Positions 30,205 to 40,625 of a stretch of DNA of 64,000 nt are shown here, piece after piece. The stretch is from positions 1-64,000 of the forward strand of contig JAKUTK010000011.1 of assembly GCA_022448005.1 (NCBI GenBank). Reading direction: 5' to 3'. The first letter of the stretch is position 1, and the number at the start of each line of letters is the position of its first letter. The DNA is from Pseudomonas sp. GTDB taxonomy: Bacteria; Pseudomonadota; Gammaproteobacteria; Pseudomonadales; Pseudomonadaceae. The position numbers and the translations under genes were made by a program. The notes under the pieces were generated by a model. The model did not search any database. It was not told where the DNA came from and worked only from the letters and a program-made list of their open reading frames with translations.

Positions 30205-31404
30205 ATGGCTGACAATCGTGGCGTCGTTTACCTCGGCGCAGGCAAGGTCGAAGTCCAGAAAATCGACTATCCGAAGATGCAGGACCCCCGCGGGCGCAAG
30301 ATCGAGCACGGAGTGATCCTGCGCGTCGTTTCCACCAACATTTGCGGCTCGGACCAGCACATGGTGCGCGGCCGCACTACCGCCCAGGTCGGCCTGGTGC
30401 TCGGTCACGAGATCACCGGGGAAGTCATCGAGAAAGGCAGCGATGTCGAGCACCTGCAGATCGGCGACCTGGTCTCGGTTCCGTTCAACGTTGCCTGCGG
30501 CCGTTGCCGTTCCTGTAAGGAACAGCACACCGGCGTCTGCCTGACCGTGAACCCGGCGCGTGCCGGCGGTGCTTACGGCTATGTCGACATGGGTGACTGG
30601 ACCGGCGGCCAGGCCGAATACGTGCTGGTCCCCTACGCCGACTTCAACCTGCTCAAGCTGCCCAATCGCGACAAGGCGATGGAAAAGATCCGCGATCTGA
30701 CCTGCCTGTCGGACATCCTGCCGACTGGCTACCACGGCGCGGTTACCGCCGGCGTCGGCCCAGGCAGCTCGGTGTACATCGCTGGCGCCGGCCCGGTCGG
30801 TCTGGCGGCTGCCGCTTCGGCGCGCCTGCTGGGCGCTGCAGTGGTCATCGTCGGTGACCTCAACGCGGCCCGTCTGGCTCACGCCAAGGCGCAGGGTTTC
30901 GAGATCGCCGACCTGTCGCTGGATACTCCGCTGCACGAGCAGATCGCCGCCCTGCTGGGCGAGCCGGAAGTCGACTGCGCGGTTGACTGCGTAGGCTTCG
31001 AAGCGCGTGGCCATGGCCATGAAGGCGCCAAGCACGAGGCTCCGGCCACTGTGCTCAACTCGCTGATGGGCGTGGTTCGCGTTGCGGGCAAGATCGGTAT
31101 TCCCGGTCTGTACGTCACCGAAGATCCGGGCGCCGTGGACGCCGCAGCCAAGATGGGTGCCCTGAGCATCCGTTTCGGTCTCGGCTGGGCCAAGTCGCAC
31201 AGCTTCCACACTGGCCAGACTCCGGTCATGAAATACAACCGCGCCCTGATGCAGGCAATCATGTGGGACCGCATCAACATCGCCGAAGTGGTCGGCGTGC
31301 AGGTAATCAGCCTGGACCAGGCGCCTCAGGGCTACGGCGAGTTTGATGCCGGCGTGCCGAAGAAATTCGTCATCGACCCGCACAAGATGTTCAGCGCCGC
31401 CTGA
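30205..31404 (+). CDS. fdhA: Glutathione-independent formaldehyde dehydrogenase
   Basis: FdhA oxidises formaldehyde from betaine demethylation to formate with NAD+, without needing free glutathione. The 399-aa zinc alcohol dehydrogenase-type protein has catalytic zinc ligands in NICGSDQH and GHEITGEV, a structural zinc loop CGRCRSCKEQHTGVC, and an NAD loop GAGPVGLAA. GGAGAAAGG precedes the ATG. Last gene of the glyA-soxBDAG-purU-fdhA group, followed by a strong terminator. Confidence 0.95.
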   Translation: MADNRGVVYLGAGKVEVQKIDYPKMQDPRGRKIEHGVILRVVSTNICGSDQHMVRGRTTAQVGLVLGHEITGEVIEKGSDVEHLQIGDLVSVPFNVACGRCRSCKEQHTGVCLTVNPARAGGAYGYVDMGDWTGGQAEYVLVPYADFNLLKLPNRDKAMEKIRDLTCLSDILPTGYHGAVTAGVGPGSSVYIAGAGPVGLAAAASARLLGAAVVIVGDLNAARLAHAKAQGFEIADLSLDTPLHEQIAALLGEPEVDCAVDCVGFEARGHGHEGAKHEAPATVLNSLMGVVRVAGKIGIPGLYVTEDPGAVDAAAKMGALSIRFGLGWAKSHSFHTGQTPVMKYNRALMQAIMWDRINIAEVVGVQVISLDQAPQGYGEFDAGVPKKFVIDPHKMFSAA

Positions 31405-31466
31405 TCCGTCGTCAGCAGTAGTTTCGTCTTGCGGATTGGCCGCAGGACTCTGATGTTGAGCACTTT

Positions 31467-31492
31467 GGGGAGCCTTTGGCTCCCCCTTTTTT
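31467..31492 (+). terminator. Rho-independent terminator after fdhA
   Basis: GGGGAGCC, TTT, GGCTCCCC, then C and TTTTTT. It closes the glyA-sox-purU-fdhA unit. Confidence 0.9.
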
Positions 31493-31567
31493 GGTGAGCA
31501 TTTCGCCAGCGTTTCAACGTGGCCGAGGCATAGGTGCCGCTGCACGCCCGATCGCCCTCTCCCGCCC

Positions 31568-32032
31568 TCAGCCAGGCAAGCCGATGACCCGACCGATGTG
31601 AATGGGCCTGGGCAAGTCCTGCTGCGCCTCGTGCAACGCCTGCAACTGCGCCAGCACCGCCTCGTCGAACGGCGCCGAGCGGCCTGCCTGTCGATCGATG
31701 TTGATCAGCATCTGCTCGTTGGCTGCCAGCAGGCTGTTCTCACCAGCCCGATAAAGACCGTGGTAGACCTGCAGCCGCTTGCGGTCGTGATTCAGCAGCT
31801 GCGTGCGCACCTCTACCTCCGCCCCAAGCTTGACCTCGGCCAGGTAGTTCAGATGGCACTCGAGGGTATACAGCGTGTGCCCGCTGCGCTCGCGCCCGGC
31901 CTGGTCGAGGCCGATCCGATCCATCAGCGCATCCGTGGCAAAGCTGAAGATCAGCAGGTAGAAGGCGTCGCGCAGGTGATTGTTGTAATCGACCCACTCG
32001 GGCCGGATTGGGGTGCGATAGGTCGTGAGCAT
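31568..32032 (-). CDS. Hotdog-fold acyl-CoA thioesterase
   Basis: The leftward frame is open to 32254, but the family-like sequence begins MLTTYRTPIRPEWVDYNNHL at ATG 32032, giving 154 aa. The aspartate in the EWVDYNNHL segment is the typical catalytic residue of 4-hydroxybenzoyl-CoA/YbgC-type thioesterases. Related enzymes hydrolyse betainyl-CoA in carnitine degradation, which would feed betaine into this pathway. Carnitine dehydrogenase and the beta-keto cleavage enzyme are not in the window, so that substrate is speculative. It is divergent from the dipeptidase-like gene, with about 265 bases between. Confidence 0.8.
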   Translation of the reverse strand: MLTTYRTPIRPEWVDYNNHLRDAFYLLIFSFATDALMDRIGLDQAGRERSGHTLYTLECHLNYLAEVKLGAEVEVRTQLLNHDRKRLQVYHGLYRAGENSLLAANEQMLINIDRQAGRSAPFDEAVLAQLQALHEAQQDLPRPIHIGRVIGLPG

Positions 32033-32297
32033 CCGAGGATGTCCTTTGTTGAGTCGGTGTATTCCGAGCGCGACCAATGTGCCGAAAATGGCCTGCCGCC
32101 CGCGCTGTAGCCGATAGCCGGTCGCCGCGGCGTGCGCCGGGATCAGCACTATGGCTGCCCCAGCGGCCTGGTTGTCGCCTGTTGACGTTTTGAGCAATAC
32201 CCCAGTCGTTTTTGCATCGGGACGACATCCCCCCCAGGGATAAGCTGCCGCCAAGCATCGACAAACGATTCGATGAGCCGCACTGGGGAGTTACCTG

Positions 32298-33275
<978 letters not shown>

Positions 33276-33368
33276 TGAATACCTCCGGAGCCTACTGCGC
33301 TACGGATCTACAGGCACTCATCCGCACTTTTTCAACACGCAAGACAACGAATTCTGGAGCTTAAACAC

Positions 33369-33899
33369 ATGTCCACCCACGCACCCGAAATGCCCATCCA
33401 GGTCGACGACGAAACCGGCGTCTGGACCACCGACGCCCTGCCGATGCTCTACGTGCCGCGGCATTTCTTCGTCAACAACCACATCGGCATCGAGGAAGTG
33501 CTCGGCGCTGAAAAGTACGCCGAGATCCTCTACAAGGCTGGCTACAAGTCGGCCTGGCACTGGTGCGAGAAGGAAGCCGAATGCCACGGGCTGGTCGGCG
33601 TGGAAGTCTTCGAGCACTACATGAAGCGCCTGTCGCAGCGTGGCTGGGGTCTGTTCAAGATCGAGTCGATCGACCTGGACGCCGGCACCTGCGAGGTCCG
33701 CCTGGACCACTCGGCTTTCGTCTACGTCTACGGCAAATGCGGTCGCCCGGTGGATTACATGTTCACCGGCTGGTTCGCTGGCGCCATGGATCAGATTCTC
33801 CAGGCGCAGGGCAGCAGCATCCGCACCGTTGCAGAACAGGTCTACGGTGCCTCGCAGGAAGGCCACGACCACGGTCTGTTCCGCGTCAAACCACTCTAA
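33369..33899 (+). CDS. V4R/DUF5943-type protein of the dgc cluster (PA5397-like)
   Basis: This 176-aa soluble protein, with ADxx-like V4R features (GWFAGAMDQILQ, then a conserved Cys/Gly patch KCGRPVDYMFTGW), lies between the dipeptidase-like gene and dgcA, as PA5397 does. V4R domains are small-ligand or hydrocarbon-binding modules. No activity has been assigned to this branch as far as I know. It may support the dimethylglycine dehydrogenase. Start ATG 33369 follows GGAGCT. Confidence 0.75.
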   Translation: MSTHAPEMPIQVDDETGVWTTDALPMLYVPRHFFVNNHIGIEEVLGAEKYAEILYKAGYKSAWHWCEKEAECHGLVGVEVFEHYMKRLSQRGWGLFKIESIDLDAGTCEVRLDHSAFVYVYGKCGRPVDYMFTGWFAGAMDQILQAQGSSIRTVAEQVYGASQEGHDHGLFRVKPL

Positions 33900-33914
33900 A
33901 AAAGGTATGTGAGA

Positions 33915-33950
33915 GGGGCTTCGTGGCGACAGCATCGCCGCGCAAGCCCC
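33915..33950 (+). repeat. Long stable hairpin upstream of dgcA
   Basis: GGGGCTT...AAGCCCC encloses CGT...GCG and GGCGA...TCGCC with a five-base loop, about 15 pairs in all, lying 44 bases before the dgcA start. There is no T run. A processing or attenuation role is possible. Confidence 0.5.
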
Positions 33951-33993
33951 CCACAAAGAAAACGCTAGGCTGCTTTTCCGTGAGGGTGCCGCA

Positions 33994-36054
33994 ATGGCTT
34001 TCGAAGCAATGTTCCAGCCGATCCAGATCGGCAAACTGACCATACGCAACCGCGTGATCAGCACCGCCCACGCCGAGGTCTACGCCACCGACGGCGGTAT
34101 GACCACCGAGCGTTATGTGAAGTATTACGAAGAGAAAGCCAAGGGCGGCATCGGCCTGGCGATCTGTGGCGGCTCCTCGGTCGTCGCCATCGACAGCCCG
34201 CAGGAATGGTGGTCTTCGGTGAACCTGTCGACCGACCGGATCATCCCTCACTTCCAGAACCTGGCTGACGCCATGCACAAGCATGGCGCCAAGATCATGA
34301 TCCAGATTACCCACATGGGGCGTCGCTCGCGTTGGGACGGCTTCAACTGGCCAACCCTGATGTCTCCGTCGGGGGTTCGCGAACCGGTACACCGCGCCAC
34401 CTGCAAGACCATCGAGCCGGAAGAGATCTGGCGCATCATCGGTAACTACGCTCAGGCCGCACGCCGCGCCAAGGAAGGCGGCCTGGACGGCGTCGAGCTG
34501 TCCGCCGTGCACCAGCACCTGATCGACCAGTTCTGGTCGCCGCGGGTGAACAAGCGTACCGACGAGTGGGGCGGCACCTTCGAGGGCCGCATGAAGTTCG
34601 GCCTGGAAGTGCTCAAGGCCGTGCGCGCCGAGGTGGGTGACGACTTCTGCGTCGGCATGCGCATCACCGGTGACGAGTTCCACCCGGACGGTCTCACCCA
34701 CGAAGACATGAAAGAGATCGCCAAGTACTACGATGCCACCGGCATGCTCGACTTCTTCGGCGTGATCGGCTCAGGCTGCGATACGCACAACACCCTGGCC
34801 AACGTCATTCCGAACATGAGCTATCCGCCGGAGCCGTTCCTGCACTTGGCCGCCGGCATCAAGGAAGTGGTCAAGGTCCCGGTCCTGCATGCGCAGAACA
34901 TCAAGGACCCGAACCAGGCTCAGCGCATCCTCGAAGGCGGCTACGTGGACATGGTCGGCATGACCCGGGCCCACATCGCCGACCCGCACCTGATCGCCAA
35001 GATCAAGATGGGCCAGGTGGACCAGATCAAACAGTGCGTCGGCGCCAACTACTGCATCGACCGCCAGTATCAGGGCCTGGACGTGCTCTGCATCCAGAAC
35101 GCGGCCACCAGCCGGGAATACATGGGCCTGCCGCACATCATCGAGAAGTCCACCGGGCCCAAGCGCAAGGTGGTGATCGTTGGCGGCGGTCCGGCCGGTA
35201 TGGAGGCCGCACGTGTCGCTGCCGAACGCGGCCATGACGTCACCCTGTTCGAGAAAAAGGACAGCCTCGGCGGGCAGATCAACCTCGCCGCCAAGGCACC
35301 GCAACGTGATCAGATGGCGGGCATCACCCGCTGGTTCCAGCTGGAAATCGCACGCCTCGGCGTCGACCTTCGCCTGGGAACCGGTGCGGATTCGGAGACC
35401 ATTCTCGATCTGCGCCCGGACATCGTGGTACTGGCCAACGGCGGTCACCCGTTCATCGAGCAGAACGAGCACTGGGGCGCGGAAGAAGGCCTGGTTGTCA
35501 GCAGCTGGGACATCCTTGACGGCAAGGTGGCGCCCGGCAACAACGTGCTGGTCTACGACACCATCTGCGAGTTCACCGGCATGTCGGTGGCCGACTTCAT
35601 CGCCGAAAAAGGCGCCAAGGTGGAAATCGTCACCGATGACATCAAGCCCGGCGTGGCGATTGGCGGCACCAGCTTCCCGACCTACTACCGCAGCCTGTAC
35701 CCGAAGGAAGTGATCATGACCGGCGACCTGATGCTGGAAAAGGTCTACCGCGAGGGCGACAAGCTGGTGGCGGTGCTGGAGAACGAATACACCGGCGCGC
35801 AGGAAGAGCGGGTGGTCGACCAGGTGGTGGTGGAGAACGGTGTGCGTCCTGACGAGCGCCTGTACTACGCCCTCAAGGAAGGCTCGCGCAACAAGGGCCA
35901 GATCGACGTCGAGGCATTGTTCGCGATCCAGCCGCAGCCCTGCCTTTCGCAGAGCGGCGAAGGCTACCTGCTGTTTCGCATCGGCGACTGCGTCGCGCAG
36001 CGCAACACCCACGCGGCGATCTATGACGCGCTACGGCTGTGCAAGGACTTTTAA
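33994..36054 (+). CDS. dgcA: Dimethylglycine dehydrogenase/demethylase, flavin subunit
   Basis: DgcA demethylates dimethylglycine to sarcosine. The 686-aa protein has an N-terminal old-yellow-enzyme-type FMN barrel (residues ~1-370, with QITHMGRRSRW and a WSPRVNKRTDEWGG stretch) and a C-terminal FAD/NAD(P) domain (VVIVGGGPAGMEAARVAAERG near 390). The joint iron-sulfur cysteine motif present in related trimethylamine dehydrogenases is at least partly visible (CVGANYCIDRQ). It is first in dgcAB-etf. Confidence 0.93.
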   Translation: MAFEAMFQPIQIGKLTIRNRVISTAHAEVYATDGGMTTERYVKYYEEKAKGGIGLAICGGSSVVAIDSPQEWWSSVNLSTDRIIPHFQNLADAMHKHGAKIMIQITHMGRRSRWDGFNWPTLMSPSGVREPVHRATCKTIEPEEIWRIIGNYAQAARRAKEGGLDGVELSAVHQHLIDQFWSPRVNKRTDEWGGTFEGRMKFGLEVLKAVRAEVGDDFCVGMRITGDEFHPDGLTHEDMKEIAKYYDATGMLDFFGVIGSGCDTHNTLANVIPNMSYPPEPFLHLAAGIKEVVKVPVLHAQNIKDPNQAQRILEGGYVDMVGMTRAHIADPHLIAKIKMGQVDQIKQCVGANYCIDRQYQGLDVLCIQNAATSREYMGLPHIIEKSTGPKRKVVIVGGGPAGMEAARVAAERGHDVTLFEKKDSLGGQINLAAKAPQRDQMAGITRWFQLEIARLGVDLRLGTGADSETILDLRPDIVVLANGGHPFIEQNEHWGAEEGLVVSSWDILDGKVAPGNNVLVYDTICEFTGMSVADFIAEKGAKVEIVTDDIKPGVAIGGTSFPTYYRSLYPKEVIMTGDLMLEKVYREGDKLVAVLENEYTGAQEERVVDQVVVENGVRPDERLYYALKEGSRNKGQIDVEALFAIQPQPCLSQSGEGYLLFRIGDCVAQRNTHAAIYDALRLCKDF

Positions 36055-36090
36055 GTCCAGCGCAACGTTGACGGTCTGACCCGGTCTGGC

Positions 36091-36154
36091 TCCCTCTCCC
36101 TTTTTGGGGAGAGGGCTGGGGTGAGGGTCGGTCCCGCGGACCAACTGCTCACCC
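36091..36154. repeat. GC-rich inverted repeat between dgcA and dgcB
   Basis: CCCTCTCCC, TTTTTG, GGGAGAGGG (36092-36115) is followed by GGGTGAG/CTCACCC (36119-36125 and 36148-36154). This CCCTCTCCC...GGGAGAGGGCTGGGGTGAGGG arrangement resembles a dispersed repeat seen in many gammaproteobacterial intergenic regions. Confidence 0.6.
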
Positions 36155-36223
36155 TGACCCTCTTTCCGGAGGGGCGAAGGACTGAAACGCATCATCCCCT
36201 GACATTGGCGGTGGGAGCCTCAC

Positions 36224-38203
36224 ATGTTGAATACCATTCTTCCCATTCTCCTGTTCGCCGCCCTCGCGCTTGCCGTACTCGGCGCCGGCAGGCGCTTCGC
36301 CATGTGGCGCCGCGGTCGGCCGACCAAGGTCGACTGGATCGGTGGCCTGATGGCCATGCCACGGCGCTACTTGGTCGATCTGCACCATGTGGTCGAACGC
36401 GACAAATACATGTCCAAGACTCACGTGGCCACGGCTGGCGGCTTTGTCCTGGCGGCTGTACTGGCGATCATCGTGCACGGCTTCGGCCTGCAGAGCCGGA
36501 TTCTCGGCTTTGCCCTGCTCGCCGCCTGTGTGCTGATGTTCGTCGGTGCGCTGTTCGTCGCCAAACGCCGCCGCAACCCGCCGGCACGGCTGTCGAAAGG
36601 CCCCTGGATGCGCCTTCCGAAGAGCTTGCTGATGTTCTCGTTCAGCTTCTTCATCGCCACCCTGCCGGTAGCCGGCATCCTGCCAGCAGATTTTGGCGGC
36701 TGGATCCTCGCGGCCGTGTTGGCGCTTGGTGTGGCCTGGGGTGTGTCGGAGATGTTCTTCGGCATGACCTGGGGCGGGCCGATGAAGCATGCCTTCGCCG
36801 GTGCCCTGCACTTGGCCTGGCACCGTCGCCCTGAGCGTTTCCGCACTCCGCACAACGCAAGCGCGGCCCGTTCCAGCGGCCTCAAGGCCCTGGACCTGAC
36901 CGATCCGAACGCACCGCTGGGTGTGGAAAAACCCAAGGACTTCACCTGGAACCAGCTGCTCGGCTTCGATGCCTGCGTGCAGTGCGGTCGTTGCGAGGCA
37001 GCGTGCCCGGCCTTCGCTGCCGGCCAGCCGCTGAACCCGAAGAAGCTGATTCAGGACATGGTCGTCGGCCTCGCCGGTGGCAGCGACAAAGGCTACTTCG
37101 GCAGCCCCTACCCCGGCATCCCGGTGGGCGAGCACGGCGGCAACCCGCACCAGCCCATCGTCTTTGCCGAAGGCAAGGGCCTGGTCGAGGCGGAAACGCT
37201 GTGGTCCTGCACCACCTGCCGCGCCTGCGTCGAGGAGTGCCCGATGATGATCGAGCACGTCGATGCCATCGTCGACATGCGCCGCCACCTCACCCTGGAA
37301 AAGGGTGCGACGCCAAACAAGGGCGCTGAGGTGCTGGACAATCTGATCGCCACCGATAACCCCGGCGGCTTCGCCCCCGGTGGCCGCCTCAACTGGGCCG
37401 CCGACCTCAACCTGCCGCTGATGAGCGAGAAGAAGCAGGTCGACGTGCTGTTCTGGGTCGGCGACGGCGCCTTCGACATGCGCAACCAGCGCACCCTGCG
37501 TGCCTTCGTCAAGGTGCTCAAGGCCGCTGATGTCGACTTCGCCGTCCTCGGTCTGGAAGAACGTGACAGCGGTGACGTGGCACGCCGTCTGGGTGACGAA
37601 GCGACCTTCCAGTCGCTGGCCAGACGCAACATCGAGACCCTGGCCAAGTACCGCTTCAACAAGATCGTCAGCTGCGACCCCCACAGCTTCCATGTGCTGA
37701 AGAACGAATACGGCGCACTGGGTGGCGAATATCAGGTACTGCACCACAGCACCTACATGGAAGAGCTGATCCGCGGGCAGAAACTCAGCTTGGGTCAGCA
37801 CAAGGGCGGCAGCGTGACCTATCACGACCCCTGCTACCTGGGCCGCTACAACGGCGAGTACGAAGCGCCGCGCAGCGTGCTCAAGGCCATCGGCATCGAG
37901 GTCAAGGAAATGGAGCGCTCCGGCTTCCGTTCCCGCTGCTGCGGCGGTGGTGGCGGCGCGCCGATCACCGACATTCCCGGCAAGCAGCGGATTCCCGACA
38001 TGCGCATGGTGGACATCAAGGAGACCGGCGCCGAACTGGTGGCCGTGGGCTGCCCGCAGTGCACCGCGATGCTCGAAGGTGTGGTCGAGCCTCGGCCGCA
38101 GATCAAAGACATCGCCGAACTGGTCGCCGACGTATTGCTGGAGAAACCTGCCCCGGCAAAAAAGTCCGCAGCGGCCAAGCCTGAATCCCTGGAGGTGCAC
38201 TGA
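36224..38203 (+). CDS. dgcB: Dimethylglycine demethylase, iron-sulfur subunit
   Basis: DgcB takes electrons from DgcA. The 659-aa protein starts with a membrane segment and further hydrophobic stretches (~65-200), then two [4Fe-4S] motifs (CVQCGRCEAACPAF near 252 and CTTCRACVEECPMM near 330) and CCG-type cysteine motifs in the C-terminal half (CCGGGGG). This is a heterodisulfide reductase/FixC-like electron carrier, probably bound to the inner membrane and delivering electrons to quinone. Its stop overlaps the next ATG by one base. Confidence 0.93.
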   Translation: MLNTILPILLFAALALAVLGAGRRFAMWRRGRPTKVDWIGGLMAMPRRYLVDLHHVVERDKYMSKTHVATAGGFVLAAVLAIIVHGFGLQSRILGFALLAACVLMFVGALFVAKRRRNPPARLSKGPWMRLPKSLLMFSFSFFIATLPVAGILPADFGGWILAAVLALGVAWGVSEMFFGMTWGGPMKHAFAGALHLAWHRRPERFRTPHNASAARSSGLKALDLTDPNAPLGVEKPKDFTWNQLLGFDACVQCGRCEAACPAFAAGQPLNPKKLIQDMVVGLAGGSDKGYFGSPYPGIPVGEHGGNPHQPIVFAEGKGLVEAETLWSCTTCRACVEECPMMIEHVDAIVDMRRHLTLEKGATPNKGAEVLDNLIATDNPGGFAPGGRLNWAADLNLPLMSEKKQVDVLFWVGDGAFDMRNQRTLRAFVKVLKAADVDFAVLGLEERDSGDVARRLGDEATFQSLARRNIETLAKYRFNKIVSCDPHSFHVLKNEYGALGGEYQVLHHSTYMEELIRGQKLSLGQHKGGSVTYHDPCYLGRYNGEYEAPRSVLKAIGIEVKEMERSGFRSRCCGGGGGAPITDIPGKQRIPDMRMVDIKETGAELVAVGCPQCTAMLEGVVEPRPQIKDIAELVADVLLEKPAPAKKSAAAKPESLEVH

Positions 38204-39438
38204 TGAGCGACATCATCCGCCGCGACCCTCGCGCCGAGTGGATCGCCCGTAACCGTCTGCATCCGCTGCACGCCGCCATGGCCTCGGCCGCAGCGGGCGG
38301 CGAAACCAGCTGGGCTGGCCCCAACGGCATCCTGCGCAAGAATCCCCATGCGGTTGGCTTCATCGGCCCCAATGGCCTCAAGCGCATCGACCGCAGCGGC
38401 GCCCAGCAAGGCGGCAGTGCCAAGCGCAGTGCGGCCAATGCGGTGGTGCAATTGCCGCTGCACGTGGTCGAGCAGCCGGCCTTCCATATCGCGGTGGTGC
38501 CGGACATGGTCGGCGGTCGTCTCACCAGTCACGACAAGGATCTGCTCGGCCTGGCCAACAAACTGGCCGGTGATACCGGCGCCGTGGTCGCCGTGGTCTT
38601 TGGCGAGTACAAGGAAACCGCCTTCGATACCGCCGGCGTCGACCGTCTGGTGCATATCGAGGGCGAGGCCTTCGACGGCTACGCGCCGGAAGCGCGCGTC
38701 CTGGCCCTCAGTGCAGTGGAAAGCCAGCTGGCGCCACGCCACTGGTTGCTGCCAGACAGCCGCACCGGCGGTGGCGAACTGGGTCGCCGCCTCGGTGCCA
38801 AGCTCGGCGAGCGTGCGGCTACACGCGTCTGGCAGGTCGCCGACAGCCAGTGCATCGGCCGCGCCGGAGCTGGCCAGCAGGACCTGGTACGCCAGGCGCC
38901 ACGCCTGATTCTCGCCGCCGTCGAGTGTGCCGATCCGGTCAGCGACACCCGCCACGAAGCGCGTGCCCTGCCCCTCGAGCATCCGATCACCCGCTGCCTG
39001 CCACGCATCGAAGACCTCGGTGCGGTAGCGGTCGACCCGGCTTTGATCCCCATGGCCGAAGCCGAGTTCATTCTCTCCGGCGGCAACGGCGTCAAGGACT
39101 GGGACCAGTTCCACCATGCCGCCGAGGCGCTTGGTGCCACAGAAGGCGCCTCCCGCGTGGCAGTCGACGACGGCTTCATGCCGCGCAACCGCCAGGTCGG
39201 CGCGACCGGCACCTGGGTCACCGCGCGGGTCTACCTGGCCATCGGCATTTCCGGCGCCATTCAGCACCTGCAGGGCATCAGCGCCTGCGACAAGGTCGTG
39301 GCGATAAACATGGATCCTGGCTGCGACATGATCAAGCGTGCCGACCTGTCGGTCATCGGGGACTCCAGGGATATCCTCGCTGCGCTGGTCGAACTGGTCA
39401 CTGAATACCGCCAAGGAGGCGCCCGCGATGCGGCATGA
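38203..39438 (+). CDS. Electron transfer flavoprotein alpha-like subunit of the dgc cluster
   Basis: This 411-aa ETF alpha-type protein has a C-terminal FAD domain with a VAVDDGFMPRNRQVG stretch followed by GTWVTARVYLAIGISGAIQH and AINMDPGCDMIKRAD, typical ETF-alpha motifs. The N-terminal extension is longer than in the housekeeping ETF. It is translationally coupled to dgcB and matches PA5400 by position, so it is probably dedicated to dimethylglycine oxidation rather than to fatty-acid oxidation. Confidence 0.9.
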   Translation: MSDIIRRDPRAEWIARNRLHPLHAAMASAAAGGETSWAGPNGILRKNPHAVGFIGPNGLKRIDRSGAQQGGSAKRSAANAVVQLPLHVVEQPAFHIAVVPDMVGGRLTSHDKDLLGLANKLAGDTGAVVAVVFGEYKETAFDTAGVDRLVHIEGEAFDGYAPEARVLALSAVESQLAPRHWLLPDSRTGGGELGRRLGAKLGERAATRVWQVADSQCIGRAGAGQQDLVRQAPRLILAAVECADPVSDTRHEARALPLEHPITRCLPRIEDLGAVAVDPALIPMAEAEFILSGGNGVKDWDQFHHAAEALGATEGASRVAVDDGFMPRNRQVGATGTWVTARVYLAIGISGAIQHLQGISACDKVVAINMDPGCDMIKRADLSVIGDSRDILAALVELVTEYRQGGARDAA

Positions 39439-39460
39439 ACAGCGAGCTCACGAAAAACCC

Positions 39461-39540
39461 GTAGGGTGGATGACGCTTCACCCATCCGCAGGGAAAGACG
39501 GCACATTGATGGTGGAAGAAGACAGCGTCTTCCACCCTAC
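39461..39540. repeat. REP-like GTAGGGTGGA element, copy 1
   Basis: GTAGGGTGGA (39461-39470) and its exact complement TCCACCCTAC (39531-39540) bracket 60 bases between the two ETF genes. An inner GGTGGAAGA/TCTTCCACC hairpin is also present. Similar elements occur at 53201 and 61276 in this window. Confidence 0.75.
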
Positions 39541-39551
39541 GGAGTTGCGCC

Positions 39552-40325
39552 ATGACTGACCTCAACGTCATCACCCTGGTCTCGGTCGGCGCTCATCCGA
39601 CCTCGGGCCGCCCCCGTCGTGCCGAGCAGGATGCCCGCGCAGTCGAGCTTGGCCTGCGACTGGTGGGCGACCAGCTGCAGCTGCTGCATGCCGGCAATCC
39701 GCAAGAGGAGGCACTGCGGGCTTATCTGGGCATGGGCCTGAGCGAAATGACCGTGCTCGAACAGCCCAGCCATTGCGACGCCCTGCCGCTGCTGAACAAT
39801 TACCTGCTGGATGCCGGGGTTCATCTGGTGCTGACCGGCAGCCAGGCAGAAACCGGCGAAGGCTCCGGCCTCCTGCCTTACCTGCTGGCCGAGCGCCTGG
39901 GCTGGCCCTTGGTGGTCGGCCTGGCCGAGGTAGAAAAAGTCGAAAACGGTGTGGCGCAAGTCCTGCAGGCCCTGCCCCGCGGTCAGCGGCGCCGGTTGAA
40001 GGTACGCCTGCCGTTCGTTGCCTGCGTCGACAATGCTGCACCGGCGGCGCGCCAGAATGCCTTCGGCCCGGCTCGCCGTGGCGAGCTGCACGCCGAGGAT
40101 GTGGCCGTCATCGAAGACAGCATGCTGGACGAGGCGCAGCTACAGCCAGCGCGCCCGCGCCCCAAGCGGCTCAAGGTGATCAAGGCCAAGACGGGCGCCG
40201 AGCGGATGAAAGCGGCCACCGCCAAGACTTCCGGCGGTGCAGGGCAGGTACTCAAGGATGTGTCGCCGCAAGTCGGCGCCGAAGCCATATTCAAATTGTT
40301 GCGCGAAGAAGGCGTGCTGCGCTGA
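39552..40325 (+). CDS. Electron transfer flavoprotein beta-like subunit of the dgc cluster
   Basis: This 257-aa ETF beta-type protein (N-terminal VSVGAHPTSGRPRRAEQD, central VHLVLTGSQAETGEG) is the partner of the upstream alpha subunit, corresponding to PA5401 in order. The C-terminus is lysine- and alanine-rich. It is separated from the alpha gene by a REP-like repeat. Electrons from DgcAB are expected to pass through this ETF to the quinone pool; I infer this from context. Confidence 0.88.
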   Translation: MTDLNVITLVSVGAHPTSGRPRRAEQDARAVELGLRLVGDQLQLLHAGNPQEEALRAYLGMGLSEMTVLEQPSHCDALPLLNNYLLDAGVHLVLTGSQAETGEGSGLLPYLLAERLGWPLVVGLAEVEKVENGVAQVLQALPRGQRRRLKVRLPFVACVDNAAPAARQNAFGPARRGELHAEDVAVIEDSMLDEAQLQPARPRPKRLKVIKAKTGAERMKAATAKTSGGAGQVLKDVSPQVGAEAIFKLLREEGVLR

Positions 40326-40365
40326 GCCAGCCGCCTCGCCTATCGAAGCCAAAGGAGCAAGAACG

Positions 40366-40614
40366 ATGATGCATGCCGATCTGATCGACCAGGACGACTT
40401 TCGAGACCGCCTGGTGGCGCTGGGCTTTGAGATTCCCTGTGGGTTCTCGGCTGAACAAGCCTGTGAGCGCGCCATTGTCGGCCTGTCCCGAGAACGCGCG
40501 CAGGCGCTACGTCGTCTCGTCGAGGAACTGCTGGGCGGCTCTGCCACCCTGCTACCGTCGGTCCGCGAGGCCATCTGCCGCAATCTGCTTCCCGCACTGG
40601 TGCGCGCCAACTAG
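40366..40614 (+). CDS. Small hypothetical protein after the ETF genes
   Basis: ATG 40366 (MMHADLIDQ), behind AAAGGAGC, gives 82 aa of helical sequence. The position matches the small gene PA5402 following the ETF pair in P. aeruginosa. No motif is recognised, and no signal peptide or cysteine pair. Conserved position suggests a helper role in the dgc unit. Confidence 0.65.
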   Translation: MMHADLIDQDDFRDRLVALGFEIPCGFSAEQACERAIVGLSRERAQALRRLVEELLGGSATLLPSVREAICRNLLPALVRAN

Positions 40615-40625
40615 ACCGTGCGGAT

